Below, piece after piece: positions 22,341 to 25,656 of a DNA stretch of 25,656 bases (positions within the stretch are counted from its first letter, which is position 1; each line of letters opens with the position of its first letter). A program made the translations under genes and the position numbers. The notes under the pieces are model-generated. The model was not told where the DNA came from, searched no databases, and worked only from the letters and a program-made list of their open reading frames with translations. The stretch covers positions 1-25,656 of the forward strand of contig CAAGKF010000337.1 in assembly GCA_900770345.1 (NCBI GenBank). The letters run 5' to 3'. This DNA comes from Lachnospiraceae bacterium (GTDB lineage Bacteria > Bacillota > Clostridia > Lachnospirales > Lachnospiraceae).

Positions 22341-24582
22341 GATTACCGCCTTCCCTGCTGTCCCGGATTACCTTCAGAATAGCCGCGTCTGACACCGGCT
22401 TCAGGATATATGCCTGGATAATACCTCTCTGTCCGGCCTCCGCCAGCTCCTTGGTCACCTGTTCTGCCATAATGATCTTTACAAGCCCAGGATACTGTCC
22501 CTGAACAGACATACAGAAATCCACCGCACTTTTTCCGTTTATATACTGCTCCGCTGCAACCGCGTCAAACGTCTTCTCCTTTAAAAGCCCCTTTGCCTCC
22601 TCAAAATCCATGGCCGGCACAACCGTAATTCCCAGCTTTCCGAAATTTCGTTCAAAAAGCTTCAGCACCTTGGGATTATCATCCACCATAAGGATATTCA
22701 TGATCGGCTGACTGCCGCCCTGCTCACCGGAATGCATTTCCTGCTCCTCCTGTTCACTGACCGGAAAATACAGATGGAAAACACTGCCCTCTCCCAGCCG
22801 GCTTTCCACCCGGATATATCCTCTGTGGGAGCTGACGATCTGCTCCACCAGTGCCAGGCCCAGACCGGTCCCCTTCCCGCCTTTCTTGGTGGTGAAAAAG
22901 GGATCAAAAATCTGCTTCATCACATCATCGCTCATGCCGCAGCCGTTATCACGGATATTGATCTCCATATAGCGGCTCCATGTGTCGGGCACAGAGGAAA
23001 TCCCGGCTTCCTCCAGATGTTTTCGTTCCACCGCCCTGCAGGATACCTCCAGGATCCCGTCCTTGTGGCCGATGGCATGAATGGCATTGACACAGATATT
23101 TAAAATAACCTGGTTCAGCTGTGTCTCATTGCCAAGAATGCACTCCTCCTTCAGACGGATATCCTGTTCCAGGCGCACATTGGCAGGACAGACTGACTGA
23201 ACCATTTTCAGAGCCCTTGTCATAACCTTCCTGCAGGGCAGATTCTTGTATGCTGTTTCCATATTTTTTCTGCTGAGAGAAGAGATCTGCTGAATGATCT
23301 CCTTCGCTTTCTCTGAGGCTGCATAAATTTCAGAAGCACTGTCATAAGCATCGGAATCCTCCGGCAGCTCCATCATCAGAAGATCCGCATATCCCATAAT
23401 AGGCGTCAGAAGATTGTTAAACTCATGAGCAATGCCGCCTGTCATGGTTCCCATGATCTGCAGCCGCTGCTGATGAGCAATGGTCTCCTCGCTGCGGTGC
23501 ATTTCCTCCAGAATGCGGTTCAGCTCCGTCAGATAGGCAATCTGCTCCGTATCCTTTTTCTGCCGTATCAGAAGATGGAACACATAAATCCCCACTCCTG
23601 AAAGAACACACACAATGCCGACAAAGATCAGCAGCAGACGGAACACCCCCTGGGCGATGGGGATATACACATCATTGTAATCAATGACCGTGCTCACCAC
23701 CAGGAAATCCTCGCCTATACGCGCCGGCGCATACGCAGCGATCTTCTTGACTCTGGGCGCGTCCTGCTTCAGCCACCAGTAGGAATAATACTCCGATACG
23801 CCTGTCTTTCCCTGATTCTGTTCCTCGATCATCTTATTCAGGCTGTCCAGATTCGCGTTGGGATACAGCATTTTGCGACCCTCGATCACATTGATCCCCC
23901 ACTGCTCCCTGGAAGGATGCATTAAAATAATACCGCTGGAATCCTTCACCACCACGTAGCCGTTTGTTCCCAGACGAATCCCGGAGATCATGCTTTCATA
24001 ATAAGCATTGCTGTCAATCACAATGGAAAAAGCTCCGCCTGTCTCCACGGTACGTCTGATCACAAGATAGATCTCATTATCCGTAAAACGGGCCTGATAC
24101 AATACCGTCTGCTCATTGATCCGGGCAGTGGAATAGATATGCTCTATCCACGTATCCTTCACACTTTCCTCTACATTTCCCTCAGAATCCTGCAGCACCG
24201 CATCATAAACGAAATGGCTGTGAGAAGCCACATATTCCCTCAGCTCAGGCCATTCTTTTTCCCCGGACTGCTCTTCTTTTCCGGACTGTTTTTTCTTCCC
24301 GGACTGCTCTTCCCCTGCAGACTGTCCTTTTTTCCTCTCAGCCAGCAGGCAGAAGCTCTCCAGATCCTCCTCGTATTCCTGTATCACCATTTCCAGACTG
24401 TCCGCCAGACTCTGTACGGTCAGAAGCATCTGCTGCTTCTGATTGTCAATGATCGTATTTTTATATTCTCTCCAGACACTGATCCCGGCATAACAAAATA
24501 CCAGAAGCACAGCGATCAGAAGACCGACGGCAATATTCCGGAAACGTCTGTTTTCTTTTCCTTTTCCTGATGACTGACCCAT
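22327..24582 (-). CDS. Hybrid sensor histidine kinase with degenerate receiver domain
   Basis: The 751-residue membrane kinase has helix 1 (about 17-36), a large extracytoplasmic double-Cache-like sensor (about 40-310; YYESMISGIRLGTNGYVVVKDSSG), helix 2 (about 315-338), a HisKA domain with His386 in GGIAHEFNNLL, and an ATPase domain with NQVILNICVNAI, DNGCGM, FDPFFTTK and GTGLGLAL. The C-terminal receiver-like domain (628-751) keeps the acid pair Asp634/Asp635 and Lys728, but Glu678 replaces the phosphoacceptor Asp and Ala706 the conserved Ser/Thr. The sensor contains a six-residue repeat (about 87-110). Only a GGAG sits upstream of the ATG at 24582. It is divergent from the OmpR-type regulator and 98 bp upstream of citM. 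Citrate or a related acid is a plausible ligand by context. Confidence 0.9.
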   Translation of the reverse strand: MGQSSGKGKENRRFRNIAVGLLIAVLLVFCYAGISVWREYKNTIIDNQKQQMLLTVQSLADSLEMVIQEYEEDLESFCLLAERKKGQSAGEEQSGKKKQSGKEEQSGEKEWPELREYVASHSHFVYDAVLQDSEGNVEESVKDTWIEHIYSTARINEQTVLYQARFTDNEIYLVIRRTVETGGAFSIVIDSNAYYESMISGIRLGTNGYVVVKDSSGIILMHPSREQWGINVIEGRKMLYPNANLDSLNKMIEEQNQGKTGVSEYYSYWWLKQDAPRVKKIAAYAPARIGEDFLVVSTVIDYNDVYIPIAQGVFRLLLIFVGIVCVLSGVGIYVFHLLIRQKKDTEQIAYLTELNRILEEMHRSEETIAHQQRLQIMGTMTGGIAHEFNNLLTPIMGYADLLMMELPEDSDAYDSASEIYAASEKAKEIIQQISSLSRKNMETAYKNLPCRKVMTRALKMVQSVCPANVRLEQDIRLKEECILGNETQLNQVILNICVNAIHAIGHKDGILEVSCRAVERKHLEEAGISSVPDTWSRYMEINIRDNGCGMSDDVMKQIFDPFFTTKKGGKGTGLGLALVEQIVSSHRGYIRVESRLGEGSVFHLYFPVSEQEEQEMHSGEQGGSQPIMNILMVDDNPKVLKLFERNFGKLGITVVPAMDFEEAKGLLKEKTFDAVAAEQYINGKSAVDFCMSVQGQYPGLVKIIMAEQVTKELAEAGQRGIIQAYILKPVSDAAILKVIRDSREGGNLNNY
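24263..24334. repeat. 18-bp tandem repeat in the kinase sensor domain
   Basis: Four units starting CCGGACTG at 24263, 24281 and 24299 and GCAGACTG at 24317 follow with exact 18-bp period. On the coding strand they encode QSAGEE, QSGKKK, QSGKEE and QSGEKE. Length changes would stay in frame. Confidence 0.8.
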
Positions 24583-24609
24583 AAAAGAAGCTCCTTATTT
24601 CAATGAATA

Positions 24610-24638
24610 TTGACTTGTTTCCCTCTTAATATTATAAT
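24610..24638 (+). promoter_or_regulatory. Promoter of the response regulator gene
   Basis: TTGACT (24610-24615) and TATAAT (24633-24638) with a 17-bp spacer, close to the sigma-A consensus. The -10 region contains ATTATAAT, which is its own reverse complement, so a minus-strand promoter for the kinase could share it, though no good -35 is seen on that side. Confidence 0.8.
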
Positions 24639-24697
24639 AATTGCAGCAATAAGTACACCATTTTTCCATCAAACTGCATATCCAACGGGGGGATACT

Positions 24698-25384
24698 ATG
24701 GCTGATAAAGTTCTGATCGTGGACGATGACCCGGCGATCCGCAAGCTGCTTGAAAAGGTAATGCACAGCAATGACCTGGAGACCGCTACGGCTGACAGCG
24801 GCATCGCCGCACTGAATCTTTTAAAAAACAATACCTACGATATGATCCTGATGGACGTCATGCTGGGAGATATGGAAGGCTTTGAAGTGATCAAGCGTCT
24901 CCGCGGACAGGGTATTCAGACTCCGGTCATGATCGTCAGCGGCAGAAACGAGGACTATGATTCCCTCTACGGCCTGTCTCTCGGCGCGGATGACTACGTC
25001 ACCAAGCCATTTCGTCCCCTGGTACTGGGCGCAAAGGTCAAAGCGCTCATCCGCCGCAACAAAAATATGATTCTGGATAACTCCGACATTCTGGAATGCG
25101 GACCCTTTACCTACAACAATACCACTATGCGTTTTTATAAAAACGGAGAAGAGCTGATCCTTTCGTCCAAAGAAAGCAGCCTGCTTCTTCTCTTCATGCG
25201 CCATCCCAACCAGGTATTCACCAAAGATATGATCTATGAGCATGTATGGGGCAATACCATCGCCATCGATGACAACGCCATCATGGTATATATCAACCGT
25301 CTTCGGGGAAAGATCGAGGATGACCGCCAGAAACCGCAGCATATCATCACGGTACGCGGTCTTGGATACCGCTTTGTTCCGTAG
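24698..25384 (+). CDS. OmpR/PhoB-family response regulator
   Basis: A DNA-binding response regulator of 228 residues. The receiver domain (1-115) has Asp9/Asp10, phosphoacceptor Asp53 in MILMDVML, Ser81 and Lys103, all intact. The C-terminal winged helix (about 130-228) shows LSSKESSLLLLFMRHPNQVF, HVWG and the recognition and wing segment VYINRLRGKIEDD with VRGLGYRF. The ATG at 24698 follows GGGGGGAT. It is divergent from the hybrid kinase, its likely partner, and a likely regulator of the citrate genes. Citrate systems in many bacteria instead use a CitB-type regulator. Confidence 0.93.
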   Translation: MADKVLIVDDDPAIRKLLEKVMHSNDLETATADSGIAALNLLKNNTYDMILMDVMLGDMEGFEVIKRLRGQGIQTPVMIVSGRNEDYDSLYGLSLGADDYVTKPFRPLVLGAKVKALIRRNKNMILDNSDILECGPFTYNNTTMRFYKNGEELILSSKESSLLLLFMRHPNQVFTKDMIYEHVWGNTIAIDDNAIMVYINRLRGKIEDDRQKPQHIITVRGLGYRFVP

Positions 25385-25448
25385 GCAGCCCGCAGTATTT
25401 TTCTTCTGCAGATCAATTTGACAGATTATTTTTCGGATCAATTCCGCG

Positions 25449-25502
25449 AAGGGCCCGGACCTTCTCAGACTTCACTGTCTGATAAAGGTCCGGGCCCTTT
25501 TT
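25449..25502. terminator. Terminator between the response regulator and citF
   Basis: A perfect 15-bp stem, AAGGGCCCGGACCTT (25449-25463) and AAGGTCCGGGCCCTT (25485-25499), encloses a second stem TCAGAC/GTCTGA and is followed by TTTTT on the plus strand. It probably also ends the minus-strand citrate lyase transcript. Confidence 0.9.
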
Positions 25503-25531
25503 CATCGTTCTTTTTTCATTCTTCTGCTTCT

Positions 25532-25656
25532 TTAATTCTCATCGGCAAACTCAAAATCCTTCACCTGACGCACAACATCCATGATCGTTCCGTCCCGGGC
25601 CTCGATGATTCCCACTACTCTGTCCCCGAACTGCACCTTCTCCGGCTCTCCCACGA
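25532..25656 (-). CDS. citF: C-terminal end of a probable citrate lyase alpha subunit, partial
   Basis: The last 40 codons of a minus-strand gene that continues beyond the window. The peptide has PEKVQFGDRVVGIIEARDGT followed by IMDVVRQVKDF, which resembles the end of citrate lyase subunit alpha (citrate CoA-transferase), where an acidic strand is followed by a YRDGT-IDVVRQVK-like motif. Citrate lyase cleaves citrate to acetate and oxaloacetate in anaerobic citrate fermentation. The identification rests on this short end and on the adjacent CitMHS transporter. Confidence 0.7.
   Translation of the reverse strand, partial: VGEPEKVQFGDRVVGIIEARDGTIMDVVRQVKDFEFADEN

Overview
The window looks like a chromosomal segment of an anaerobic Clostridia bacterium, most likely a Lachnospiraceae (clostridial cluster XIVa) gut-type species. 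This rests on gene content and style: Gram-positive AGGAGG ribosome sites, Ala/Thr/Glu-rich lipoprotein linkers, a class B sortase, a BTAD regulator with a degenerate GGDEF-like tail, a cytidylate-kinase-like gene and citrate fermentation genes. The genus cannot be fixed from the sequence alone. No tRNA, rRNA, CRISPR array, insertion sequence or prophage was seen.

Layout. (1) 1-92: C-terminal tail of a likely NCS2-type nucleobase permease (+), then a strong hairpin shared with the convergent operon. (2) 265-11125, minus strand: one apparent 12-gene operon in the order livK, livH, livM, livG, livF, cytidylate-kinase-like gene, D-amino-acid aminotransferase, DUF4392 protein, pxpB, pxpC, DUF1445 protein, pxpA. 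It is preceded by a sigma-A-type promoter and a structured leader of about 200 nt that carries an intrinsic terminator. (3) 11447-15378: ftsH (-) and pyrG (+), divergent, each with its own promoter; after the pyrG terminator comes a 54-codon small gene with a GTG start. (4) 15750-19000: a class B sortase and a protein with three copies of a WQG-type module (-), divergent from a SARP/BTAD-type regulator (+). (5) 19073-20627: a cyclophilin lipoprotein downstream of thiD (-). (6) 20891-25656: a citrate module made of a CitMHS transporter, a sensor kinase with a degenerate receiver, an OmpR-type response regulator (+), and at the edge the C-terminus of what appears to be citrate lyase alpha (citF).

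How the genes may work together. The large operon reads as an uptake and catabolic route for D-amino acids or 5-oxoproline. The ABC importer brings in substrate, the D-amino-acid transaminase moves amino groups onto 2-oxoglutarate to give D-glutamate, and the DUF1445 and DUF4392 proteins match the two halves of the animal D-glutamate cyclase, which forms 5-oxo-D-proline. PxpABC opens 5-oxoproline to glutamate with ATP. No gene for inverting 5-oxo-D-proline to the L form is recognised. The combination, with the cyclase split in two genes and an apparently attenuated leader, is the most interesting system here.

The citrate module shows four TTAAG/TTAAC half-sites in two direct-repeat pairs upstream of the transporter, consistent with control by the neighbouring OmpR-type regulator. 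The divergent sortase/BTAD region carries an 8-bp direct repeat with 11-bp period, the pattern expected for SARP-type DNA binding.
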